A DNA stretch of 10,900 bases, taken from NCBI GenBank assembly GCA_002396665.1, contig DGYJ01000065.1:46247-57146 (forward strand), read 5' to 3'. The notes beneath the pieces are model-generated. The model saw only the letters and a list, made by a program, of their open reading frames with translations. It had not been told where the DNA came from and searched no databases. A program made the position numbers and the translations under genes. Source of the stretch: Bdellovibrionaceae bacterium UBA5009 (GTDB lineage: Bacteria; Bdellovibrionota; Bdellovibrionia; Bdellovibrionales; Bdellovibrionaceae). This document shows, piece after piece, positions 1 to 7,172 of the stretch. Every line of letters starts with the position of its first letter. Position 1 is the stretch's first letter.

Positions 1-440
1 CCTTGGGTCAGCGCACGAACGAGGCCACGCATTTGATTAAAGTTGTTGCCGAATTAGCCTGCGGAAAGAGATCCCATATTGATGTCTATGGTGACAAATA
101 CAAGACGAAGGATGGAACAGCCGTTCGTGATTATATCCATGTCGAAGATTTAGTGACGGCACATATCTTGGCACTTGCCTATATGGAAAAAAACAATTGT
201 GGCGAAATTTTTAACTGCGGATACGGCAAGGGTTCATCGGTGTTGGATGTGCTTTCGTCAATGGAAAAAGTTTGTGGCCATGCTCTGGAGAGGCGAATTC
301 AGCCCCCCCGTGAAGGCGATCAGGCCCATGTTGTGGCGGACTCGACCAAGATCAAGAAAGTCCTTGGTTGGAAGCCCACCTACGATAGTCTTGAAACGAT
401 CTGTAAAACATCCTATGAGTGGGAGAAAACTCTAAAATAA
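1..440 (+). CDS. galE: UDP-glucose/UDP-hexose 4-epimerase, C-terminal part (5' end outside window)
   Basis: NAD-dependent short-chain dehydrogenase-type epimerase that interconverts UDP-glucose and UDP-galactose (possibly the N-acetyl forms) in the cytoplasm, supplying sugars for envelope polysaccharide. About 146 of the usual 330-340 residues are visible. The Rossmann nucleotide-binding N-terminus and the YxxxK catalytic pair lie upstream of the window. Counting from the TTG at position 3, the visible part has the GalE segment GKR..IDVYGDKYKTKDGTAVRDYIH (about 21-46), with the uridine-diphosphate-contacting Arg at 42. It also has the FNCGYGKGSSVLDV stretch (70-83) and the PPREGD loop (101-106). 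The TTG at 3 is an internal Leu codon, not a start, because the reading frame is open to the window edge. The residue matching E. coli Tyr299 is Val110, which may widen substrate range (inference). The stop lies 14 bases before the next gene on the same strand. Confidence 0.93.
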   Translation, partial: LGQRTNEATHLIKVVAELACGKRSHIDVYGDKYKTKDGTAVRDYIHVEDLVTAHILALAYMEKNNCGEIFNCGYGKGSSVLDVLSSMEKVCGHALERRIQPPREGDQAHVVADSTKIKKVLGWKPTYDSLETICKTSYEWEKTLK

Positions 441-454
441 GTTAATCTGAGACT

Positions 455-2242
455 ATGTCAGATTTGCAAATTCCCAAGTCATTACTGATTATTAAAGTCA
501 GTAAAACTTCGCTCATTACGGCCGAGCAGTTTCTAAAAAATAGGGATTGGTCCGTGATTTCAACGATCAGTTTGAAAGATGCACTGACATACGTGGTTCA
601 ACATAAACCAAAATTTGTTATGGTCTGTGTGGATCACCCCAATAAAAAAATTCGTACACTTCCAAAATTATTATCCCAAGCTTTTCCGGTGTGTGTGATC
701 ACCTATGCCGAGCAATCAACTTCGCAGTCCTACAGGCTTTTGATGGATTCCCATTCGGATTACAAAGTGAACCCCCCAGTTACAGGGCCTGCCATCGAAA
801 GGGCAGTGAATAAGTATATTCGCGATCAAGAAAAGGCTGCACTGGCGCCCAAAGATGTAAAACCACAGCAAGGTGCTGGCAATCAAAGTGCATCGCCGAA
901 TTCTGACGGTCGCATTCAAGTGAAGGGGGCCCAAGGGTCTGATGTCATCACATTTAAAGGCGAACAAGGGCAAACCGATGGGGCCTTTAACTTGGAAAAC
1001 ATGAATAAAATTTTAGGCTCCATGGAGGAAGAGGAAGAGGGTGGCGATTCAAGTGGCCCTGCTTATATGCCATCAAGCTCTGGGCAAAGTGGATCTGGAA
1101 TCATGGGTTCTGGTGGAGTTGGAAGTGGGCCTGCCTATTCTGGAAATCAAGGTCAAAGCCCGAACACAGCACAAGGTGCTGGTTATATGCCGGAATCATC
1201 AACTGAAAATCCAAAAGAAGGACAGTTGATTGATCTGACAAAGCAGCCACAAAAAGATCCAAGTGGTCGAACAGCACAGGCCACCGTTTACAAAGAAGAT
1301 GAGGATTTAAGAACGCCGATGGATCCATCAAAGGCCCCTGGGATGATGGGTGGATCTGCTGGTAAGAAAAATAATAATGGAATGTCTGGTGGGCTTCCAG
1401 AAGAAGATTCGAATGGAAATTCAAGTTTTGGTCAAGCGCCGGGGGCTATCCGAGCACGAGAGATCGATGAGTCTCCATTGCCAGTTAAGAATCCCGAAGC
1501 ATTTACCCAGCCTATTAGGGGACCGCGAGCGTCCATCGATACGGAATCCATTATAGTCAAAGGTTCAAATCAGGCCCTTGAGGAGTCTGTCGAAATTCAC
1601 GACGGAAAAGTTAAAGAAAATCTGAACGACAATACAAATGTGGCTTGCATATTGATCGAATCAACTCGGTTTTCTGGATACTTAGTCACAGCCATGGGTA
1701 AAAATAGAAAAATCGACAATCACTTTATTAAAACAATTCAAGAAAGACTTTTTAATTTTCTAAAAGCGAACGGCGAAGATTTATCTGACAAAGAAAATAT
1801 GCAGATGAAAATTAAAAAAGTCGATTTTGAAGATTGGGCCTTGGAATACGCCGAATTTTTAAGAAAATCAGTTCATAAAGGGGACGAAGTGGCCATGGCC
1901 TTTTTTCCTCGTCAAGATGCGGCTGTTCAAGTGAAAGAGTCCGCCTCGGAAGAGATGGGTGCTGTGAGCATCAACGAAATTGCGCCCGATAAACCTGTCG
2001 AGTGCAATTTATATGTGTATCTGCCAGCCAATAATAAATATGTTCTTTATACTCCGAAGGGGGGAACTTTTTATGGGGCCCAGAAGGATCGTTTAGAAAA
2101 GCAAGGCGTGAAAGAGTTGCACATTTTAAAGGCCGAAGCCCAAGATATGACGAAGTACAAAGCGCAAAATTATTTAAATAATTTAATTGATGATTTTCAA
2201 AACAATCAAAAAAATAAAAATCAGAAATCCACCGGAACATGA
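455..2242 (+). CDS. Receiver-like protein with long low-complexity linker and uncharacterised C-terminus
   Basis: I do not recognise a named family for the whole 595-residue protein. Residues about 8-122 look like a response-regulator receiver fold: alternating hydrophobic strands, Asp60 after the strand FVMVCV (the phospho-acceptor position), Thr83 after strand 4, and Lys104 followed by Pro-Pro after strand 5. The acidic pair expected after strand 1 is absent (KVSKTS instead), so Mg2+-dependent phosphorylation is doubtful and a pseudo-receiver role is likely (inference). Residues about 130-360 are Gly/Ser/Pro/Gln-rich and probably disordered, with a run of five Glu at 191-195. A second ordered region covers about 394-487. 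The end (about 514-572) resembles small beta-rich domains that precede signalling modules in deltaproteobacterial proteins, which is only a tentative match. There is no signal peptide or membrane segment, so it is predicted cytoplasmic. The start ATG has only a weak GAGA upstream. The stop overlaps the next gene (ATGA), indicating translational coupling. Confidence 0.85.
   Translation: MSDLQIPKSLLIIKVSKTSLITAEQFLKNRDWSVISTISLKDALTYVVQHKPKFVMVCVDHPNKKIRTLPKLLSQAFPVCVITYAEQSTSQSYRLLMDSHSDYKVNPPVTGPAIERAVNKYIRDQEKAALAPKDVKPQQGAGNQSASPNSDGRIQVKGAQGSDVITFKGEQGQTDGAFNLENMNKILGSMEEEEEGGDSSGPAYMPSSSGQSGSGIMGSGGVGSGPAYSGNQGQSPNTAQGAGYMPESSTENPKEGQLIDLTKQPQKDPSGRTAQATVYKEDEDLRTPMDPSKAPGMMGGSAGKKNNNGMSGGLPEEDSNGNSSFGQAPGAIRAREIDESPLPVKNPEAFTQPIRGPRASIDTESIIVKGSNQALEESVEIHDGKVKENLNDNTNVACILIESTRFSGYLVTAMGKNRKIDNHFIKTIQERLFNFLKANGEDLSDKENMQMKIKKVDFEDWALEYAEFLRKSVHKGDEVAMAFFPRQDAAVQVKESASEEMGAVSINEIAPDKPVECNLYVYLPANNKYVLYTPKGGTFYGAQKDRLEKQGVKELHILKAEAQDMTKYKAQNYLNNLIDDFQNNQKNKNQKSTGT
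1055..1204 (+). repeat. Degenerate Gly-Pro-Ala-Tyr repeats in the disordered linker
   Basis: Residues 201-250 of the receiver-like protein contain three related units: GPAYMPSSSG at 201, GPAYSGNQGQ at 225 and GAGYMPESST at 241. They are separated by Gly/Ser-rich spacers. Regularly spaced Tyr in a disordered linker can act as a sticker or binding motif, but no function can be assigned from the sequence alone. The repetition is at protein level; the DNA copies have diverged. Confidence 0.55.
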
Positions 2243-2991
2243 AGTTTCGTCCATATAAAATCCATCCCCTCGAAGAGAGTTTACATATTTTTGGAAATGT
2301 TGAAGCTAAAATTCTACCCCAAGAGTTGGATCTTTTTGTGTGGAATATCTACAAAGGAAATCGTTCGGGGTGGTTGTCAGATTTAAAAAGTCATGGGGAC
2401 GGTCACGAATTGCTTTTGTTGCAAGAAGCGATGCTAACCCCTCAAGGCAAGCTCCATGGTTTAAGCGAATTTCATGATCGGCACTGGAAGATGGCTTCAA
2501 GTTTTGAGTATAAAAAAAATCAATCGCGAACGGGTGTCGCGACGGGTTCGTTGGTCCAAGCCACAGAGGTCCGTGTTTTACGTAGCGAGGACGGTGAGTT
2601 TTTAATTGGAACTCCAAAAATGATTTTGTTGACCCGCTATCAAGTTGAAGGACGTGCGGATGAGCTCCTTGTGATTAACATCCATGCGATCAATTTTGTT
2701 CAACAAATTGTTTTTGAAAGATTTATTCGACAAATGTTAACGGCCATTGAATCCCATCAGGGGCCTTTAATTGTGGCCGGGGACTTTAATACTTGGAGCG
2801 CGAAGCGGTGGCTGTTTTTAAAATCCGTCCTCAGTGGCCATGGCTTGAAAAATGTCGATTTCCCCAAAGATTCACGTTTTTTGAAGTTAGATCATATTTT
2901 TTATCGTCAATTGGGTGTGGTTGATGCTGAAATTTTAGACAAAATCAGCAGTTCCGATCACCTTCCCCTGCGTGCAAAACTGCGCTTTTAA
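2239..2991 (+). CDS. Endonuclease/exonuclease/phosphatase family protein, YafD-like (UPF0294)
   Basis: A 250-residue member of the metal-dependent EEP hydrolase superfamily, which cleaves phosphodiester or phosphomonoester bonds in DNA, RNA, lipids or small phosphates. All the catalytic motifs are present: Asn36 (WNIYKG), Glu63 (LLQEA), His149 (INIHAINF), Asp182 and Asn184 (AGDFNTWS), Asp218-His219 (LDHIFYR) and the terminal Ser239-Asp240-His241 (SSDHLPL). The stretches WNIYK..R..WLSDLK, NIHAINF and AGDFNTWS.KR match E. coli YafD as I remember it, a family whose substrate is not established. No clear signal peptide is present, so it is probably cytoplasmic. The start ATG overlaps the previous stop as ATGA, with only a weak GGA just upstream, so translation probably depends on re-initiation after the receiver-like gene. 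An active enzyme is likely; the substrate is unknown. Confidence 0.88.
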   Translation: MKFRPYKIHPLEESLHIFGNVEAKILPQELDLFVWNIYKGNRSGWLSDLKSHGDGHELLLLQEAMLTPQGKLHGLSEFHDRHWKMASSFEYKKNQSRTGVATGSLVQATEVRVLRSEDGEFLIGTPKMILLTRYQVEGRADELLVINIHAINFVQQIVFERFIRQMLTAIESHQGPLIVAGDFNTWSAKRWLFLKSVLSGHGLKNVDFPKDSRFLKLDHIFYRQLGVVDAEILDKISSSDHLPLRAKLRF

Positions 2992-3095
2992 ACCAACCGA
3001 CATTGCTACGTATTCAGAGCTTGACCATGGCCACAGGATGTCTTAATTCAGAATCTTATCAAAATGTTACACCAATTAGTGGACAAGGAGTTTTC
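2992..3095 (+). promoter_or_regulatory. hppA leader with candidate promoter
   Basis: This 104-base gap is the longest non-coding stretch in the window and precedes the strongest ribosome binding site, so it is the natural place for an hppA promoter. TTGACC at 3021-3026 resembles a sigma-70 -35 box. TTAATT at 3043-3048, 16 bases further on, is a poor -10 match (3 of 6), so the promoter call is weak. An upstream in-frame TTG at 3003 opens the frame but has no Shine-Dalgarno and would add 31 residues not typical of the family. Confidence 0.25.
3085..3090 (+). promoter_or_regulatory. Strong Shine-Dalgarno of hppA
   Basis: AAGGAG ends five bases before the ATG at 3096. It is the best ribosome binding site seen on the plus strand and decides the hppA start in favour of 3096 over the TTG at 3003. 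Confidence 0.85.
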
Positions 3096-5162
3096 ATGTC
3101 GAGTTCTACATTATTGATCCTTCCTATGATTGCCGGAGCCGTGGGCTTAGCGATCGCATTTTTCTTTTACGTCAGGGTGAAAGCTCAACCCCAAGGAAAT
3201 GAAACAATGAATCGTATTGCGTCTTACATTCGTGAAGGCTCAATGGCTTTTCTTGTTCGCGAATACAAAGTTTTGGCTATTTACGCATTGGTTGTGAGTG
3301 TTTTACTTGCGATGTTTTTAGGTCCAATTTCTTCGGCCTCATTTATTCTTGGAGCAGTGTTAAGCTTGCTTGCTGGATTCTTCGGTATGAAAGCTGCGAC
3401 CTATGCAAATGTTCGCACGACTCAAGCGGCTGCAAATGGTTCAAAAGCAAATGCCTTGTTGATCGCCCTTGACGGTGGTGCAGTGATGGGTCTTTGTGTG
3501 GCGGGTCTTGGATTGATCGGCTTAGGAACATTGTACATTGTATTTAAAGATCAAGAAATCGTAGGCACAGTTCTTCACTCCTTTGCAGTGGGAGCTTCGT
3601 CGATCGCTCTTTTTGCTCGTATCGGTGGCGGTATCTACACTAAAGCGGCAGACGTTGGGGCAGACATTGCCGGTAAAGTGATCGAGGGAATTCCAGAAGA
3701 TGATCCTCGTAATCCTGGCGTTATTGCTGATAACGTGGGTGATAATGTCGGTGACGTTGCAGGTATGGGCGCTGATATTTATGAGTCCATGGTGGCTGCC
3801 ATTGTTTCTGCCATGGCCATTGCTTTTACAATTCCTATTGCTGGAATTCAAAAATTGATGCCAACAACTGACAACCCGACAGAGCTTCGAACAGCAGCAA
3901 TTGTTTTGCCTTTGATGCTTTCGACATTGGGTTTGGCGATTTCAATCCTTGTGATTTTTATTACTCGTTCATTGCGAAATATGAAACCTGCGGCGGTTTT
4001 GCGTAATGCATTGATTTTTCCACCCATCGTTTTGACCTTGGCTTCAGCGATGTTGGTTCCATTTTTTGGTTTGTCACAATCTGTAACGATAGCATTGGCG
4101 GCGGGCTCTGTCGGTGGAGCATTGATTGGTTTGATCACAGAGTACTACACGGCTGCAAAACCAATTCGTTTGGTTGCTGAAGCGAATTTGACTGGTCCAG
4201 CCACTGGAATTATTCGTGGTTTGGCAGTGGGTATGGAATCTGTTGCAATTCCAACATTGATTGTTGTTGTGGCGGCCTATGTTGCTGACCAAGCCCTAGG
4301 ACTTTACGGTATTGCTTTAGCAGCGGTAGGGATGTTGGCGGGAACTGCTGTTGTGATGACAGTGGATGCCTACGGACCAATTGCAGACAATGCTGGTGGT
4401 ATTTCTGAAATGTCTGGTTTGGGTAAAGAAGTTCGTGCGATCACTGACGAATTGGATGCCGTTGGAAATACAACTGCAGCCATCGGTAAAGGTTTCGCGA
4501 TTGGTTCTGCCATCTTGACTGTTGTTGCTTTGTTTTCGGCCTTCAATATGGAAGTGAATCACATTCGCGAACTTAAAGGCTTAGAAAAAATGTCCCTTGA
4601 TTTAACAACTTCTGGTGTATTGATTGGTTTGTTGATTGGCGCCATTTTGCCATTCCTTGTGGGCTCAACAACGATGACTGCCGTGGGACGCGCAGCTGGT
4701 AAAATCGTAGAAGAAATCGCAAGACAATTCAAAGAGATACCAGGTCTTCTTCAAGGAAAAGCAGAGCCATTGCCAGCCCGTATTGTGGACATTGCCACTG
4801 CTGCAGCGTTGTACGAAATGATTCTTCCAGGATTGATTGCGGTTGTTGCTCCGATTTTGGTTGGTTTTATTCTTGGACCTCAGGCCTTAGCGGGAACTTT
4901 AGCTGGTGCTTTAGCGGTTGGATCGACCATGGCACTATTTATGGCCAATGCTGGTGGAGCTTGGGATAACGCTAAAAAATTCATCGAAAAAGGCGGTTTG
5001 CCAGGTCACCCTAAGGGAAGTGATGCCCACAAAGCGGCTGTTGTTGGTGATACTGTTGGTGATCCCTTCAAAGACACTTCTGGTCCTGGCGTGTCAATTT
5101 TGATCAAAGTGATGAGCGTTGTTTCATTATTGATTGCTCAGTTGATTGCGACTTTAGGTTAA
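3096..5162 (+). CDS. hppA: Membrane-bound ion-pumping pyrophosphatase, K+-dependent type
   Basis: Integral membrane pyrophosphatase that hydrolyses cytoplasmic PPi and uses the energy to pump H+ or Na+ across the inner membrane. From the ATG at 3096 it is 688 residues, within the usual 650-770, with about 16 hydrophobic helices by family. Signature motifs are intact: the PPi/Mg2+-binding loop GIPEDDPRNP (198-207) followed by DNVGDNVGDVAGMGADIYES, and the late loop NAGGAWDNAKK plus GDTVGDPFKDTSGP near the C-terminus. GNTTAAIGKGF (457-467) has Ala461 and Gly464, the pair found in K+-dependent enzymes; K+-independent ones carry Lys and Thr. Glu in the ADIYES helix fits Na+-pumping or K+-dependent H+-pumping subfamilies, so the ion cannot be fixed from this alone. 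Strong Shine-Dalgarno and even codon use suggest good expression. A hairpin resembling its terminator lies about 60 bases past the stop. Confidence 0.97.
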   Translation: MSSSTLLILPMIAGAVGLAIAFFFYVRVKAQPQGNETMNRIASYIREGSMAFLVREYKVLAIYALVVSVLLAMFLGPISSASFILGAVLSLLAGFFGMKAATYANVRTTQAAANGSKANALLIALDGGAVMGLCVAGLGLIGLGTLYIVFKDQEIVGTVLHSFAVGASSIALFARIGGGIYTKAADVGADIAGKVIEGIPEDDPRNPGVIADNVGDNVGDVAGMGADIYESMVAAIVSAMAIAFTIPIAGIQKLMPTTDNPTELRTAAIVLPLMLSTLGLAISILVIFITRSLRNMKPAAVLRNALIFPPIVLTLASAMLVPFFGLSQSVTIALAAGSVGGALIGLITEYYTAAKPIRLVAEANLTGPATGIIRGLAVGMESVAIPTLIVVVAAYVADQALGLYGIALAAVGMLAGTAVVMTVDAYGPIADNAGGISEMSGLGKEVRAITDELDAVGNTTAAIGKGFAIGSAILTVVALFSAFNMEVNHIRELKGLEKMSLDLTTSGVLIGLLIGAILPFLVGSTTMTAVGRAAGKIVEEIARQFKEIPGLLQGKAEPLPARIVDIATAAALYEMILPGLIAVVAPILVGFILGPQALAGTLAGALAVGSTMALFMANAGGAWDNAKKFIEKGGLPGHPKGSDAHKAAVVGDTVGDPFKDTSGPGVSILIKVMSVVSLLIAQLIATLG

Positions 5163-5176
5163 GACAAAATCAGAGG

Positions 5177-5881
5177 ATGTCCATAGACTCCTCTTCAGAA
5201 AATTCATCTGAATCTTCTCAAAAGACGAGCGCCCAGGCGCTCGTTTCTGTTTCTGATTCATCCCCATCGGAGAGAGCCAGCGGTGTCCTTTCATTATTGG
5301 ACAGAATAAAGGCCGAGGCTTTGCTGGGTGATATTTCACTTCAGCAACTTTTGAACTTGTTTGGCGATAAAAGCCACCAGATGTTTATTTTTTCAATTTC
5401 AATTCCGTTTATGCAGCCCATACCCCTGGTGGGATTGTCTACTCCATTGGGAGTTTTGATTGCCCTAGCTAGTTTTTTACAAATGATTTCTGTAAAGCCA
5501 TGGATACCCCAATTCTTTGCAAATAAAAAAATATCATCGGCCATTGTTATTAAGTCTGCAGAGTTTGGCTATCAACTTTGGAGTAAGATTAGGTTTTTAA
5601 TCAAGCCTAGGTTGGGTTTTTTAATTACGAATAGAATTTTTAAAATTTTGAGCTTTATTGTCGTGGCCATCAACGGAATATTATTGGCCCTGCCTTTGCC
5701 AATCCCGTTTTCCAATACCGTTCCCAATGTGGCCATTGTTTTGAATTCCATGGGGCAGTTAGAAGAAGACGGTGTCCTTATACTTTTAAGTTATCTGGCG
5801 TTTTTTGCCAGTCTGATTTTTTTTGGCGGCCTGTGGGCAGGTATTGAAATTGGATTTTCGACCTTGATGAAATCCCACTAG
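5177..5881 (+). CDS. ExoD-family membrane protein
   Basis: A 234-residue integral membrane protein matching the ExoD family (named after rhizobial exoD, linked to exopolysaccharide synthesis and alkali sensitivity); its biochemical role is unknown. After a Ser-rich polar leader (1-36), the conserved core starts at GDISLQQLLNLFGDKSHQMF (51-70). It continues with the Pro-rich membrane stretch PFMQPIPLVGLSTPLGV (77-93) and PWIP (108-111). A second Pro-rich hydrophobic half follows, LALPLPIPFSNTVPNVAIVL (170-189), with GQLEEDGVLILLSYL, and a final helix at about 203-228. The two halves look like an internal duplication, as expected for the family. The ATG at 5177 directly abuts AGAGG with no spacing, a poor ribosome binding site. 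No better in-frame ATG or GTG exists before the core; a TTG at 5297 is possible but has no well-placed Shine-Dalgarno. The start is therefore uncertain. Confidence 0.87.
   Translation: MSIDSSSENSSESSQKTSAQALVSVSDSSPSERASGVLSLLDRIKAEALLGDISLQQLLNLFGDKSHQMFIFSISIPFMQPIPLVGLSTPLGVLIALASFLQMISVKPWIPQFFANKKISSAIVIKSAEFGYQLWSKIRFLIKPRLGFLITNRIFKILSFIVVAINGILLALPLPIPFSNTVPNVAIVLNSMGQLEEDGVLILLSYLAFFASLIFFGGLWAGIEIGFSTLMKSH
5223..5255 (+). terminator. GC-rich hairpin with T-rich tail, candidate hppA terminator inside the ExoD frame
   Basis: ACGAGCGCC at 5225-5233 is perfectly complementary to GGCGCTCGT at 5236-5244. A realistic fold has an eight-base-pair stem and a CCAG loop, extendable by a G-U and an A-U pair at the base. 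TTCTGTTTCTG follows. The form is that of a Rho-independent terminator about 60 bases after the hppA stop, although the T tract is interrupted. It falls within codons 16-27 of the ExoD reading frame. Confidence 0.55.
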
Positions 5882-5901
5882 TCTGTCAGCTTAGATGCCT
5901 C

Positions 5902-7155
5902 ATGAAGATTTTTGAAAAGCATATTCACAAAGTCAGTTGGTTAGAGGCTTTTTTTTCAAGCCTGATGATTGGAGCTGGGGAAACCTACTTTCAAGCCTAC
6001 GCCTTGTCTCTTGGACAAAGTGAAGTGAATGCAGGTTTGTTGGCGTCGTTACCGATGTTAGCAGGTGCAAGTATTCAGCTTTTGGGTTTATGGGGAGTCA
6101 CCTACTTTAAGTCCATGAAGAAGTGGGTTCTTCTTACAGCATTGATCCAAGCTCTTAGTTTTTTGCCGATGATCTTTTTTGGGTTACAAAATCACGCGGC
6201 CTCATTTTTTAATTTGTTCGCTATGATGTCCTTGTACTGGTTGGGGTCCTTTGCCGTGAACCCGGCATGGACAGTTTGGATTGCAAAATTAATTCAGCCA
6301 GGGCAGTCACTACATTTTTTTTCGATTCGAGTTCGTTTTTCGCAATTGGGATTATTGACGGGGCTTTTTCTTGGTGGACTGCTATTACAAACTCGAATTC
6401 ATTTTCGATTTGGCCTCAGCGAAACCTATGGCTATTTGTTTTTAATTGCCATGCTTGGAAGATTTTTAAGTGTTGGATTTTTATTTCTGCAAAAGGATTT
6501 CGATTTTCAGTGGAAGCCCACGACACCAAGACATTTAAAGGAAATTCTAAGTCGTTTTTGGGGGAATAAATACCAAAGACAATTTTTAGTGGCTTTGCCA
6601 ATGTATATTCTGACGGTGAATATTTCAGCCCCGTTTGTGACGCCCTATCTATTGTCTGAATTGCAATTTACACCTGTGAATTTTATGTGGTCCTTGGCTG
6701 GTTTGTTTTCTGGTAAATTTTTAACGATCTGGCTTGTGAAAAAAATAAAACCCAACTGGTCCTCGTTTCAAATTTTGGCCTGCGGGGTTTTAATCTCTGC
6801 ACCAGGCCCCATTTTTTGGCCCCTCAGCACGAGTCTCTTTTTTGTCATTTTATTGCAATTTTACAGCGGTTTAGGCTGGGGATTGTACGAGCTAGGTCTG
6901 CAACTTATTTTTTTTAAAGATTTAAATGAAGAAGAAAAAGTCGATTCCATGACCATCTATCAATTCTTAAATTCATTTGCAATTTTAGTTGGATCGTTTC
7001 TTGGAGCCCAATATTTATTACGACAAGGGGCAACCACAGATCATTATTGGAATTTATTTATGGTTGTGGGTTGTGTGCGATTTGTATTTGCATTGATTTT
7101 AATTTTTATTTTAAAATCCTGGCAGAAAGCGACTTTTCAAAGAAACAAGATTTGA
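5902..7155 (+). CDS. MFS family membrane transporter, substrate unknown
   Basis: A 417-residue polytopic protein with about twelve hydrophobic segments (roughly residues 14-34, 44-66, 76-94, 99-118, 147-163, 175-196, 228-252, 260-279, 289-303, 311-337, 353-373, 384-404). A central hydrophilic loop (197-226) splits it into two six-helix halves, the layout of major facilitator superfamily transporters. The basic loop after helix 2 (YFKSMKKW, 68-75) sits where MFS motif A lies. The basic FFSIRVRF segment before helix 5 resembles other bacterial MFS proteins. No substrate can be inferred from sequence or from its ExoD-like neighbour 20 bases upstream. No clear Shine-Dalgarno precedes the ATG, so it may be coupled to upstream translation. 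The gene ends 17 bases from the convergent trmO stop. Confidence 0.85.
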   Translation: MKIFEKHIHKVSWLEAFFSSLMIGAGETYFQAYALSLGQSEVNAGLLASLPMLAGASIQLLGLWGVTYFKSMKKWVLLTALIQALSFLPMIFFGLQNHAASFFNLFAMMSLYWLGSFAVNPAWTVWIAKLIQPGQSLHFFSIRVRFSQLGLLTGLFLGGLLLQTRIHFRFGLSETYGYLFLIAMLGRFLSVGFLFLQKDFDFQWKPTTPRHLKEILSRFWGNKYQRQFLVALPMYILTVNISAPFVTPYLLSELQFTPVNFMWSLAGLFSGKFLTIWLVKKIKPNWSSFQILACGVLISAPGPIFWPLSTSLFFVILLQFYSGLGWGLYELGLQLIFFKDLNEEEKVDSMTIYQFLNSFAILVGSFLGAQYLLRQGATTDHYWNLFMVVGCVRFVFALILIFILKSWQKATFQRNKI

Positions 7156-7172
7156 AGATTTAAAAACAATAA

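Noticed and set aside
1041..1556. Open frames on both strands inside the linker of the receiver-like protein
   Set aside because: They arise from the Gly/Ser/Pro-rich codon composition, have no ribosome binding sites and encode implausible proteins.
3003..3095. N-terminal extension of the pyrophosphatase from a TTG at 3003
   Set aside because: There is no Shine-Dalgarno and the extra 31 residues are polar and not family-like. AAGGAG five bases before the ATG at 3096 marks the real start.
5895..5915. Six-codon frame (ATG at 5895, TGA at 5913) overlapping the MFS start
   Set aside because: It has no ribosome binding site and is short enough to occur by chance. It could matter for re-initiation, but nothing supports that.
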